From positions 1-64,000 of the forward strand of contig CAKRYT010000002.1 of NCBI GenBank assembly GCA_934432675.1: a DNA stretch of 64,000 nt, written 5' to 3'. The position numbers and the translations under genes were made by a program. A model generated the notes under the pieces. That model saw only the letters and a list, made by a program, of their open reading frames with translations. It was not told the DNA's origin and made no database searches. The first letter of the stretch is position 1. Each line of letters starts with the position of its first letter. Positions 35,326-43,618 of this stretch are shown in pieces. Source of the stretch: an uncultured Eubacteriales bacterium. GTDB taxonomy: Bacteria > Bacillota > Clostridia > Oscillospirales > CAG-272.

Positions 35326-35475
35326 ATGGATTACAACAAGCAGCCGTATGACAAACCGACCATCGAGATGGTGACGTTTGCCACCGAGGACGTGATTCGC
35401 ACGTCGGAGACCGTCTTCTTCGAAAAGAAGAACGAGGGCAGCGGAAACGCATACAGTGCGGAAGATCTGTTCTGA
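35326..35475 (+). CDS. 49-residue peptide of unknown function
   Basis: Start ATG 35326 after AGGAG. The peptide is hydrophilic, has no signal or membrane segment, and is Asp/Glu/Lys-rich with a central VTFATEDVIRTSE block and a Gly/Asn-rich end. Short proteins of the pattern 'YxKPxxExVxFxxEDVIxTS' recur, to my memory, in gut Clostridia with no assigned role. Its stop codon overlaps the SD of the next gene (11 bases before its ATG), so it is coupled to surface protein C. A peptide precursor or regulator is possible; nothing in the sequence proves it. Confidence 0.7.
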   Translation: MDYNKQPYDKPTIEMVTFATEDVIRTSETVFFEKKNEGSGNAYSAEDLF

Positions 35476-35486
35476 AAGGAGAGAAG

Positions 35487-37691
35487 ATGAAAATGAAAAA
35501 ATTTTTGACTTTTCTTCTTGTGTTTGCGATGCTCCTTTCGCTCCCGGCCGTGAGCGTTGCCGCGGAGGACACCGGGGCGTCCGACACTGACTCCGTCGGG
35601 GAGACAGAGGACACCGTGACCGGGCAGGGCGATGGCCTCAAACTGTACGGGTACCAGAACGCGATCGTGGAGGCCGGGGCCGAGAAGGTCTCCGTCCGGG
35701 TCATTGCGGAGGTCGCGGACGTGGATACATACAAGTCGCTGTGCTTCCACGTCAAAACGGCAAAAGCGGAGAAGGACTATCCCGTCACGTTTGTATATGG
35801 CAAGTTGACAGCCTCCCTGACCGACGGAGAAGGTGCCACGTTCAGGGAAGAGTTGCTGCCGCGGACCGAGGGGAACTACCTCGCGGCGGTCATCTTGACC
35901 GATATACCGGTATCGGCAGACGCGGAAATGACGATCACCCCCTGCGGTACCCGCAAGGACGGGACGGCAGTCACCGGTGATGCCGGCACCCTGCGCAAGC
36001 CCGCGGGCAGCACGGAATTCACGACGACCTATCAGGTAAGATTCGAGACTGCGGAAGGCACCGAGATCTCGACCGTCAGCGTCATGCGCGGTGAGAACGC
36101 CACGTTCCCGACTCCGTCGGGGAGTACGTACTACACGGCGGATAAAGCAGAGTACGCAAAGGCGTTCAACGTGACGGCGAATCAGACGATTACGCTCGGT
36201 ACGATTGCGAGCAGCGGGTACAGCGTCAGTAACCAGTGGATCAACAGTGATGCCAGCGCCGCCGATGCCACGACGAAGTACAATGCGGACTTTGTGACCG
36301 GCGGCTGGAAAATTTCCAATAAGCCCATGCAGACAGCCGGCGCGTACCTCACCATTAGCGGTAACTACGCGAATCTCGAACTCAAGTTCTATGTCAACAA
36401 AGGGGATGTCGCTGTCTACAACCTCTATGTGGACGATATTCTGGTGAAAGTTCTGACACTGGACGCGACCGATGCCGCCATTACCACCGGCACCGGGTGG
36501 ATGGTCTTGGATTCGAGCAACATGACCGCCGGTATGCACACCATCAAGATCGAGGCGGTGGATACAAAGTCGGGGCAACTCATGATTCTGCGTCCCACGA
36601 AGGGACCGGATATTAAGGACAAATATGACGTTACGTTCCAAAACGCCGACGGTAGTGTTTTCACCACCAAGACGGTGGCGAACGGCGCGACGGTGGCAGC
36701 ACCGGAAACAAACCCGACCAAGACCGGCTTTATCTTCGGCGAATGGCAGTTGAACGGTGCGACCTACGATTTCTCGACGCCCGTGACGCAGGATATTACC
36801 CTGACGCCGACGTGGACGTTCGATGCCGAGAATTATTCGGTCGTCAAGTTCACGGTGGACGGTAAAACGTACGGCGACGAGCAGTATATCGGGATAGGTG
36901 CCACGGCGACAAAGCCCGCGACCGACCCCGCCAAGGACAACTATGCGTTCAAGTTCTGGACGGTGGACGGCGAGGGGGCGTTCGATTTCGCAACGCCCAT
37001 CACGCAGAATACGGAGATCCGGGCATATTTTGAGGCGACGGCAACCAAGCACACGGTCACCTACGTAGATCCTACCGGAGCGGAAATCGAGAAAGTGATG
37101 GTCGTGGACGGAGAAAATGCGAAACTGCCCACTGCGCCCAACGGCTACTGGTGGAAAGTAAATTATGCGCAACTGGTCAAGATTACTGCGGATAAGACGG
37201 TAACGCTCGACAAGGTGTTGCAGAGCGATTATAAAGCCCTGAATAATATCAATAAAAGCGATTCCTCACTTATGCAGATCATTTGCAATAATACAGCTGA
37301 TGGCACAACTTCGCAGAAGCGTTACGGCGTCATAGTGGGGAGCGATACGGCAACGGAACCGCAATCCAACCCTTCACGCATCCTTATGTATGAAACCGGT
37401 CACTCGCTCACATTCACGGCGGAATTTGCCGGCTCTCTGGCGATCCGCGCGCGCTGCCAAAAGGTTACCTCCGTGACATTCACCGTCTATGTAGACGGCT
37501 ATGCGGTGTATCACAACACCATCACGAATACGGGGACGCAGGGGATCACGCTCGGCACCGACATTGCGGCGGGTGAACACACGGTACGCATTGTAGTGGA
37601 CGAGGTGGTCGGCAGTGCGAATGCCAGCAACGGCTTCTTCCTTGCAGGCATCTACTTCCAGGAACCCAACACAACCGAAACGGCTGAATAA
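35487..37691 (+). CDS. Modular secreted surface protein C (Flg_new-type repeats and beta-sandwich modules)
   Basis: Predicted 734 residues. It has a standard Sec signal (FLTFLLVFAMLLSLPAVSVAAE) with no lipobox, unlike A and B, so it is secreted or held by unknown means; no sortase motif or anchor helix is seen. Residues ~45-165 form a distinct N-terminal domain (LYGYQNAIVEAGAEKVSVRV). Then come the TADKAEYAKAFNV module, a jelly-roll-like domain (VYNLYVDDILVKVLTL ... MTAGMHTIKIEAV), two Flg_new-type domains (FGEWQLNGATYDF, FKFWTVDGEGAFDF), a WWKVNYAQLVKI module and a last jelly-roll-like domain (TVYVDGYAVYHNTI ... IAAGEHTVRIVV). It shares this architecture with A and B. AAAGGAG precedes two closely spaced ATGs (35487, 35493). 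Confidence 0.82.
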   Translation: MKMKKFLTFLLVFAMLLSLPAVSVAAEDTGASDTDSVGETEDTVTGQGDGLKLYGYQNAIVEAGAEKVSVRVIAEVADVDTYKSLCFHVKTAKAEKDYPVTFVYGKLTASLTDGEGATFREELLPRTEGNYLAAVILTDIPVSADAEMTITPCGTRKDGTAVTGDAGTLRKPAGSTEFTTTYQVRFETAEGTEISTVSVMRGENATFPTPSGSTYYTADKAEYAKAFNVTANQTITLGTIASSGYSVSNQWINSDASAADATTKYNADFVTGGWKISNKPMQTAGAYLTISGNYANLELKFYVNKGDVAVYNLYVDDILVKVLTLDATDAAITTGTGWMVLDSSNMTAGMHTIKIEAVDTKSGQLMILRPTKGPDIKDKYDVTFQNADGSVFTTKTVANGATVAAPETNPTKTGFIFGEWQLNGATYDFSTPVTQDITLTPTWTFDAENYSVVKFTVDGKTYGDEQYIGIGATATKPATDPAKDNYAFKFWTVDGEGAFDFATPITQNTEIRAYFEATATKHTVTYVDPTGAEIEKVMVVDGENAKLPTAPNGYWWKVNYAQLVKITADKTVTLDKVLQSDYKALNNINKSDSSLMQIICNNTADGTTSQKRYGVIVGSDTATEPQSNPSRILMYETGHSLTFTAEFAGSLAIRARCQKVTSVTFTVYVDGYAVYHNTITNTGTQGITLGTDIAAGEHTVRIVVDEVVGSANASNGFFLAGIYFQEPNTTETAE

Positions 37692-37729
37692 TTAGGCGGG
37701 TTTCGGTCAGCGAATCAAAATCAAAAACG

Positions 37730-37761
37730 CACCCGGCGCGAAAGCGCCGGGTGTTCTGTAT
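37730..37761 (+). terminator. Terminator-like hairpin
   Basis: CACCCGGCGC (37730-37739) pairs with GCGCCGGGTG (37744-37753) around a GAAA loop, then TTCTGTATTTT. The hairpin is nearly the same as the one at 34876. Confidence 0.75.
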
Positions 37762-37952
37762 TTTGGAGCGGCCCCTGTTGTCGGGGGCTTTTCGGAAAAT
37801 GTTGCACGGGGTATATTCAGCGCGGGGCCGGGTACCGCGGGTGTAGAACGCCGGGCGGAGGGAAAGTCGGGCAGACGGCGTGCGCGGGCAACGCGGTTTT
37901 GTCAAATTTTCGCGCGCTTTCCGCATGAGACGGCGGGCGGCGGGCAAGACTC

Positions 37953-37981
37953 TTGACAAGCGGGGAAAATCCTGCTACAAT
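37953..37981 (+). promoter_or_regulatory. Sigma-A promoter of the asnS-asnA operon
   Basis: TTGACA (37953-37958), 17-base spacer ending TGC, TACAAT (37976-37981). Confidence 0.9.
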
Positions 37982-37987
37982 GAGGGC

Positions 37988-38245
37988 AAATAAATGCCAT
38001 GAGGGAGAGAAGTACCTCGAAAGACGGCTCCAAGAGAGCGCGGGCAGGTGAGAGCCGCGCAGTACGGGTCGGGGGAATAACACTCCGGAGCAGCAAACCG
38101 AACGTCGGGGCATCCGCCGCGGCCGGTAGGGGCGTCGTATGCCGCACGTCACGCGGTGAGAGGTCGCGGCCACCCGCCGCGGCGAAGATAGGTGGTACCA
38201 CGGCACACAGTGCTCGTCCTATTGCGGCGAGGCTGTGTTTTTGTT
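37988..38245 (+). promoter_or_regulatory. T-box leader, tRNA-Asn responsive
   Basis: The ~260-base leader contains the conserved T-box AGGTGGTACCACGG (38190-38203), followed by a terminator hairpin CACAG...CTGTG with a T run (38205-38245). A GGTGAGAG stretch (~38047) fits the distal Stem I region. AAC followed by A at 38079-38082 is in the right place for the specifier triplet and reads Asn, matching the downstream genes. Uncharged tRNA-Asn would favour the antiterminator and turn on asnS-asnA. Stem I was not folded in full. Confidence 0.88.
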
Positions 38246-38267
38246 TTATAAAAAGAAAAGGAGTCAT

Positions 38268-39644
38268 ATGATGCAACACACGGATATTCGCGACATTGCC
38301 GGCGGGGTCACGCCCCTCGGCTCGACGGTCACGGTCTGCGGCTGGGTCCGCACGGCGCGCGACTCCAAGAACATGGCGTTTATCGAACTCAATGACGGCA
38401 CCACGCTGAAACATATGCAGATCGTGGTGGATAAGGCGACGCTGACACCCCCGGCGGCGGCGACGCACCTCGGTGCCGCCCTCCGCATCGTCGGGACGGT
38501 GGTCGAGGCACAGAACGGGCGCGGCGCGGAGATCAACGCGAGTGCCATCGACGTGCTCGGTGACTGCCCGGCGGACTACCCCTTGCAGAAGAAATTTCAG
38601 AAACTCGAAACGCTCCGCGAGACGCCGCACCTGCGCGTCCGTACCAACACGTTCAACGCGGTGTTCCGCGTGCGGTCGGTGATGGCGGCGGCGATCCACC
38701 GCTTCTTCCAGGAGCGCGGCTACGTGTACGTCAACACGCCGCTCATCACGGGGAGCGACTGTGAGGGCGCGGGCGAGATGTTCCAGGTCACGACCATCGG
38801 CTACTCCGACAAGTACCACTCCCGCGAGGAATACTACGCGAACGACTTTTTCGGCCGCCGTGCGGGGCTCTCCGTCTCCGGTCAGCTCGAAGGGGAGGTC
38901 GCGGCGACCGCCTTCGGCAAAATCTACACCTTCGGGCCCAGTTTCCGCGCGGAAAACAGCAATACCCCCCGTCACGTGGCGGAATTCTGGCACATCGAGC
39001 CCGAGGTGGCGTTTGCGGAGTTGCCCGACATTATCGGGATCGCCGAGGAGATGATCAAGTATATTATCTCCGACGTCATGGCGAACTGCCCGTCGGAACT
39101 CGCCTTCTTTGAAGAGCGGTTTGAGGCGGGGCTCCTCGACAAACTGCGCCACGTCGTCGAAAACGATTTCGCCATTGTGGAATATACGGACGCAATCGAG
39201 CAGTTGAAGGCATCCGGGCGGCAGTTTGAATATCCTGTGGAATGGGGCTGCGACCTCCAAACCGAGCACGAGCGGTATATCACCGAGGTGCTCTACAAGA
39301 AACCCGTATTCCTCGTCAATTATCCGAAGGAGATCAAGTCCTTCTATATGAAACAAAACCCGGACGGCAAGACGGTCGCCGCGACCGACCTGCTCGTCCC
39401 CGGCGTCGGGGAGATCATCGGGTGCAGTGAACGCGAGGCGGACTATGACAAACTCGTCGCCGCGATGGAGGCACGCCATATGGACCTCTCCGCTTACCGC
39501 GATTATCTCGATCTGCGTAAGTACGGGTCGGTGCCGCACAGCGGTTTCGGCCTCGGTTTCGAGCGCATTCTCATGTACGTCACCGGGATGCAGAACATCC
39601 GCGACGTCATCCTCTATCCCCGTACGGTAGGATCCATCCGCTGA
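38268..39644 (+). CDS. asnS: Asparaginyl-tRNA synthetase
   Basis: Predicted 458 residues, class IIb. It charges tRNA-Asn. The N-terminal OB-fold (VTVCGWVRTARDSKNMAFIELNDG) binds the anticodon; motif 2 is GPSFRAENSNTPRHVAEFWHIEPE-like and motif 3 GFGLGFERILMY; RAENSNTPRH and IRDVILYPRT distinguish AsnS from AspS. AAAGGAG precedes two adjacent ATGs (38268, 38271); spacing slightly favours the second. asnA follows after 18 bases. Confidence 0.95.
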   Translation: MMQHTDIRDIAGGVTPLGSTVTVCGWVRTARDSKNMAFIELNDGTTLKHMQIVVDKATLTPPAAATHLGAALRIVGTVVEAQNGRGAEINASAIDVLGDCPADYPLQKKFQKLETLRETPHLRVRTNTFNAVFRVRSVMAAAIHRFFQERGYVYVNTPLITGSDCEGAGEMFQVTTIGYSDKYHSREEYYANDFFGRRAGLSVSGQLEGEVAATAFGKIYTFGPSFRAENSNTPRHVAEFWHIEPEVAFAELPDIIGIAEEMIKYIISDVMANCPSELAFFEERFEAGLLDKLRHVVENDFAIVEYTDAIEQLKASGRQFEYPVEWGCDLQTEHERYITEVLYKKPVFLVNYPKEIKSFYMKQNPDGKTVAATDLLVPGVGEIIGCSEREADYDKLVAAMEARHMDLSAYRDYLDLRKYGSVPHSGFGLGFERILMYVTGMQNIRDVILYPRTVGSIR

Positions 39645-39662
39645 CCGCCGAAAGGAGGCTCT

Positions 39663-40673
39663 ATGCCATCATCGTACCATACCGTCGTCCCCTACGCGTC
39701 CGCGCTCTCCGTCCGTGAGACGCAGCGCGCCATCAAGTACGTCAAGGACCTGTTTCAGGTGCGGCTCGCCGCCGCGCTGTGCCTTGACCGTGTCACTGCG
39801 CCCATCATCGTGGAGGCGGGGCGGGGGATCAATGACGACCTGAACGGTACGGAGCGCAAGGTCTCCTTTACGATCGGCACCACGGGGCAGGAGGTCGAGA
39901 TCGTGCAATCGCTCGCCAAATGGAAGCGGATGCAGCTCGGCTTTTTCGGCTACGAGCCCGGTGAGGGCATCTATACCGATATGAACGCCATCCGTCGGGA
40001 CGACGCTACGGATCACCTGCATTCCGTCTTCGTCGATCAATGGGACTGGGAAAAGGTCATCACGGAAAAGGACCGCACCCTTGCCTATCTGGAAGGGGTC
40101 GCACGGGTGATCGTTGCGACGCTCGCCGACGTCAAGGAGGCGGTGGCGGAGCGTTATCCGGTGCTCGCACGGCGCGTGACGCGGGAGGTGTACTGCCTGA
40201 CGACCGCGGAACTCGAAAACCGTTACCCGACACTCTCCCCGAAGGAACGCGAGGACGCAATCACGCGGGAGTACGGGACGGTACTTCTCGAACAGATCGG
40301 TGCGCCGCTCTCCTGCGGGAAACCGCACGACGGGCGCGCCCCCGACTATGACGACTGGGCACTCAATGGGGACCTTCTCGTGTGGGACGACATCCTCGGC
40401 TGCGCCCTGGAACTCTCTTCCATGGGCATCCGCGTCGATGCCGCGTCGCTCGCGCGGCAACTGCACGCGGCGGGGGCGGAAGACCGCCGCGCACTCGAAT
40501 ACCACCGCGGCGTGCTCTCGGGGGCGTACCCCCTGACGGTCGGCGGCGGCATCGGGCAGTCGCGCCTGTGTATGTTCCTGCTCGAAAAGGCGCATATCGG
40601 CGAGGTGCAGTCCTCCGTCTGGTCCCGTGAGACGAGGGAAGAACTCGCGCGGGAGAATATTTATTTATTATAA
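39663..40673 (+). CDS. asnA: Aspartate-ammonia ligase (asparagine synthetase A)
   Basis: Predicted 336 residues, the normal length. It makes asparagine from aspartate, ammonia and ATP and shares the class II synthetase fold. Typical blocks are VEAGRGINDDLNGTERKVSF, AKWKRMQLG, YTDMNAIRRDD, VDQWDWEKVI and LTVGGGIGQSRLCM. AAAGGAGG precedes the start. Pairing with asnS under an Asn T-box means both supply and use of asparagine respond to tRNA-Asn charging. Confidence 0.96.
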   Translation: MPSSYHTVVPYASALSVRETQRAIKYVKDLFQVRLAAALCLDRVTAPIIVEAGRGINDDLNGTERKVSFTIGTTGQEVEIVQSLAKWKRMQLGFFGYEPGEGIYTDMNAIRRDDATDHLHSVFVDQWDWEKVITEKDRTLAYLEGVARVIVATLADVKEAVAERYPVLARRVTREVYCLTTAELENRYPTLSPKEREDAITREYGTVLLEQIGAPLSCGKPHDGRAPDYDDWALNGDLLVWDDILGCALELSSMGIRVDAASLARQLHAAGAEDRRALEYHRGVLSGAYPLTVGGGIGQSRLCMFLLEKAHIGEVQSSVWSRETREELARENIYLL

Positions 40674-40683
40674 TGTTGTTTTT

Positions 40684-41034
40684 GCGGGGGAGTGCCTTTT
40701 TAAGGAAAAGGCACTCCCCCGCGCCCCCTCTCCAAAACCTTTTTGAGAATTTTTATATGGCTCGCGCAAAAAGAACCGGGGATTCCTCCGGACGGAGTGT
40801 GCAACCGAAAGTTCCGGCGGCACGAAGAGGGGAGCCATCGTCCCGCGCCGCGAGCCAAGTCCTCGTTCCGCCGTCTTTCGCCGCCGCCCCGAGAACAAGG
40901 TTTTCCGGCTTGTCGCTCGCCAAAACCCATTCACCGAAGGGGTTTTGGCGGCTCCCCCACTCCAAAACCTTTTTGAGAATCTTTATATGGCTCGCGCAAA
41001 GAAAAAAGGCAGCATCGCACACGATGCTGCCGGC
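40684..41034. repeat. Hairpin-rich intergenic repeat region
   Basis: No gene supported. Features in order: a 17-bp perfect stem (40684-40700 with 40706-40722, loop TAAGG), probably the asnA terminator; a 41-bp direct repeat starting CTCCAAAACC and ending GGCTCGCGCAAA at 40730-40770 and 40960-41000, with one mismatch; an 11-bp stem CGCCAAAACCC (40918-40928 with 40940-40950); and GGCAGCATCG/CGATGCTGCC (41011-41034). This looks like a REP-type or miniature-element cluster. Confidence 0.75.
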
Positions 41035-41132
41035 TTTATATGGTTGTCCCTTTTGCACGGTTGCACGCTTTGTCGCCGTTTTCCGCTTTGCACCGGCCGA
41101 TAAAAGCCATGAAAAGTTTTTTGGGGTAGGGC

Positions 41133-41171
41133 GCGGGGAGGGGACTTTTCTCCAAAAAGTCCCCTCCCCGC
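41133..41171 (-). terminator. 17-bp stem downstream of ppa
   Basis: GCGGGGAGGGGACTTTT (41133-41149) pairs with 41155-41171 around CTCCA. It is built like the stem at 40684 (17 bp, 5-base loop, G-rich end, T-rich top). On the minus strand it follows the ppa stop by 34 bases. Confidence 0.65.
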
Positions 41172-41205
41172 AATCATCGTTCTCTATCGTTTTTTATTGT
41201 TCTTA

Positions 41206-41736
41206 TCAGCAGAAAGTGTCGCGGTAGTGGGCGATGCAGGCGCGGATGACGTCAATCGCCTCCTCGCGCCCCTGCGCCTCGTCGACGACGGTCTCTTTAT
41301 TTTCGAGCGTCTTATAGACCGAGAAAAAGTGCTGCATCTCCTGGAAGATGTGGGAGGGCAGGTCGGTGATGTCACGGTAGGTGTTATAGTTCGGGTCGCC
41401 CGCGGGAATCGCGATAATCTTCTCGTCCAGTTTGCCGTTATCTTTCATGCGGATGACCCCGATCGGGTAGCAACGCACGAGGGAGAGCGGCTCAATCTCC
41501 TCACTGCAAAGCACGAGCACGTCCAGCGGGTCGCCGTCATCGCCGTAGGTGCGCGGGATGAAACCGTAGTTACAGGGGTAGTGGGTAGAGGTATAGAGGA
41601 TGCGGTCGAGGATGATGAGCCCCGTTTCCTTATCCAGTTCGTATTTTTTCTTGGAGCCCTTCGGAATCTCAATCACCGCGATGAAGTCCTCGGGGGTGAT
41701 ACGGTGCGGATCGATATCGTGCCAGATGTTACTCAT
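41206..41736 (-). CDS. ppa: Inorganic pyrophosphatase (soluble, family I)
   Basis: Predicted 176 residues. It hydrolyses pyrophosphate to phosphate with Mg. Family I residues are visible: EIPKGSKKKYELDKETG, YPCNYGFIPRTYGDDGDPLDVLVL (the DxDPxD metal site is DGDPLD) and KDNGKLDEKIIAIP. A GGAGAAC site precedes the start. Most spore formers use family II enzymes, so the presence of family I is worth noting. Monocistronic, with its own promoter. Confidence 0.95.
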   Translation of the reverse strand: MSNIWHDIDPHRITPEDFIAVIEIPKGSKKKYELDKETGLIILDRILYTSTHYPCNYGFIPRTYGDDGDPLDVLVLCSEEIEPLSLVRCYPIGVIRMKDNGKLDEKIIAIPAGDPNYNTYRDITDLPSHIFQEMQHFFSVYKTLENKETVVDEAQGREEAIDVIRACIAHYRDTFC

Positions 41737-41768
41737 GTGTTCTCCTTTTCTTGCAACCGTTTTTCTTT

Positions 41769-41797
41769 ATTGTAACAAGTTTTCCCACTTTTTGCAA
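41769..41797 (-). promoter_or_regulatory. Sigma-A promoter of ppa
   Basis: Minus strand: TTGCAA (41797-41792), 17-base spacer ending TGT, TACAAT (41774-41769), 32 bases before the start. Confidence 0.8.
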
Positions 41798-41847
41798 GAG
41801 AAAAACCACCTGCGGAGAATTTGCCCCGGGAAAACGGGCGGCGACGG

Positions 41848-41877
41848 TTGACGTGCCGCCAATCGCGGTGCTAGAAT
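41848..41877 (+). promoter_or_regulatory. Sigma-A promoter of the Nudix gene
   Basis: TTGACG (41848-41853), 18-base spacer ending TGC, TAGAAT (41872-41877). A ~195-base GC-rich leader (41884-42079) with several GC hairpins but no gene follows. Confidence 0.72.
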
Positions 41878-42079
41878 AGAGGAGAAGCGGGTCTGTACGC
41901 AGCGCGGGACGGTCGAAAGGCGCGAAAACGGTAATGCGGGGGCGGGCACAGGAAAGCCCGCGTGCGGCGTAAAACAGGCAAAAAACGGTCGCACGGCGGG
42001 CCGGACGAAAAAGTCCGTTCGCGGTGCATAGCGGACAGAATATCGGCCCGCACGGTACGGGCGGAAAGTGAGACGGAAT

Positions 42080-42655
42080 ATGGACGAGCGGGAACAGACA
42101 CTCACGGAGGTGACGGAACACGTCGAGACGGTGTTCCGCGGTCCGATCTTCCGCGTGGAGGTATCGGAGGTGCGCCTGCCGAACGGCAAAACGGCGCGGC
42201 GGGACGTGGTGCGGCATCCCGGCGCGGTATGCGTCCTGCCCATCGACCAAAACGGGCGGGTGTACCTCGTGCGGCAGTGGCGCGCCGGGTATCGCGGCAC
42301 GATGCTCGAAATCCCGGCGGGGAAACTCGACCCGGGCGAGACGGATGCCGAAAAAGCGGCAGAACGCGAGTTGCGTGAGGAGACGGGGGCGGTCGCCGCG
42401 CGCATGACCCCTCTCGGAGACTACTACGGCTCGCCCGCGATCCTCGAAGAACGCATCGCCATGTACCTTGCGGAGGATCTCACCTTCGGTGAGACGGATT
42501 TCGACGAGGACGAATTCCTGGCACCGGTCACGATGCCGCTCGACGAACTCGTCCGCGAGGTGCTCGCCGGGCACGTCCCGGACGGCAAGACGCAGGTCGC
42601 CGCCCTCCGGGCGTACTGTATGCGCCACGGACTGCCGGGGGACACCGAGGCGTAA
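42080..42655 (+). CDS. Nudix hydrolase, ADP-ribose pyrophosphatase type
   Basis: Predicted 191 residues from ATG 42080 (an in-frame GTG at 42068 would add four). NudF-like proteins split ADP-ribose to AMP and ribose 5-phosphate. The Nudix box is present (GKLDPGET...RELREETG), though the segment between the first Glu and RE is one residue longer than the standard GX5EX7REUXEEXGU. EIPAGKLDPGE and the downstream YYGSPAILEERIAMYLAEDL agree with the ADP-ribose subgroup. It is followed by a terminator and faces trmD. Confidence 0.88.
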   Translation: MDEREQTLTEVTEHVETVFRGPIFRVEVSEVRLPNGKTARRDVVRHPGAVCVLPIDQNGRVYLVRQWRAGYRGTMLEIPAGKLDPGETDAEKAAERELREETGAVAARMTPLGDYYGSPAILEERIAMYLAEDLTFGETDFDEDEFLAPVTMPLDELVREVLAGHVPDGKTQVAALRAYCMRHGLPGDTEA

Positions 42656-42696
42656 CAACGCACGACTGCCCCGTCAAAGACCTTCCGTATCATACG

Positions 42697-42727
42697 AACG
42701 GCACCCGCCGATGCGGGTGCCGTTTTT
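42697..42727 (+). terminator. Rho-independent terminator
   Basis: AACGGCACCCGC (42697-42708) pairs with GCGGGTGCCGTT (42713-42724) around CGAT, then T. Confidence 0.92.
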
Positions 42728-42868
42728 CTGCTTTCGTGACGTGGCGTTTTTGCACCGGGAAATGAAAAAACCGGAGGATTTCCGATGGCGGTCGGGACGT
42801 TTTGCTCCGTCCGGGAGACTTCCGGCTCGGTCGGGAGACTTCTGCCACGGTGGCGGGATTCCTCGGGG

Positions 42869-43618
42869 TTAGTCCGGGGGAGTCTCTTTTTTGCGCCGTT
42901 TTTTCGGGGGTTTTGGGGGATGCGCCGCCATATAGGCAGAAAACAGGTCGGGGCGGCGGGCCTCCGTCAGGGCGAGTGACTGTGCGAGCCGCCAGGCATC
43001 CACCTTTTTGTGGTCACCGGAGAGGAGCACTTCGGGGATGCCGCGGTCGTGCCAGACGGCGGGTTTCGTATACTGCGGGTATTCGAGGAGCCCCGAGGCG
43101 ATTGACTCTTCCTCGTAACAGGCGGGGTCGGCGAGGACCCCGGGGAGCAGGCGGGACACCGCGTCGACGAGGATGCAGGCAGGGAGTTCTCCGCCGGTCA
43201 GGACGTAATCGCCGATGGAAATCTCCTCGGCATCCATTTCGTCCAGCACCCGCTGGTCCACCCCCTCGTAGTGCCCGCAGAGCAGGACGAGGCGGTCACA
43301 CGCCGAGAGTTCGGCGGCGAGCGCGTGGGTGAGGTGTTGCCCGCGTGGGGAGAGGTAAATGACGCGGCGATGCTCCTCTGCGGGGGCATCCGCGACGGCG
43401 TGACGGTAGCAATCGAAAATGGGCTGCGCCGTCATGACCATGCCCATGCCGCCGCCTGCGGGCGTGTCATCGACGTTGCGGTGTTTGTCCTCGGTGTAGT
43501 CGCGGATCTGGTGGCAACGCACGGAGAGGAGCCCGGCTTTTCGGGCACGCCCGATAATGGAGATGCCGAGCATCGCCTCGACCGCCTCGGGGAAAAGGGT
43601 CAGAATGTCAAAGGTCAT
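42869..43618 (-). CDS. trmD: tRNA (guanine37-N1)-methyltransferase
   Basis: Predicted 249 residues. It methylates G37 of tRNAs using S-adenosylmethionine, preventing frameshifts. SPOUT-fold motifs: VDDTPAGGGMGMVM, YLSPRGQ, CGHYEGVDQRV and SIGDYVLTGGELP. The C-terminus has a Lys/Pro-rich tail (PPKPPKKRRKKE). Its ATG overlaps the rimM stop, so rimM-trmD are coupled, as in many bacteria; ribosomal protein genes S16 and L19 are not adjacent. Confidence 0.95.
   Translation of the reverse strand: MTFDILTLFPEAVEAMLGISIIGRARKAGLLSVRCHQIRDYTEDKHRNVDDTPAGGGMGMVMTAQPIFDCYRHAVADAPAEEHRRVIYLSPRGQHLTHALAAELSACDRLVLLCGHYEGVDQRVLDEMDAEEISIGDYVLTGGELPACILVDAVSRLLPGVLADPACYEEESIASGLLEYPQYTKPAVWHDRGIPEVLLSGDHKKVDAWRLAQSLALTEARRPDLFSAYMAAHPPKPPKKRRKKETPPD

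Noticed and set aside
40673..41227. Open frame through the repeat region after asnA
   Set aside because: It runs through hairpins and direct repeats and overlaps ppa antisense; translation repeats only because the DNA does.
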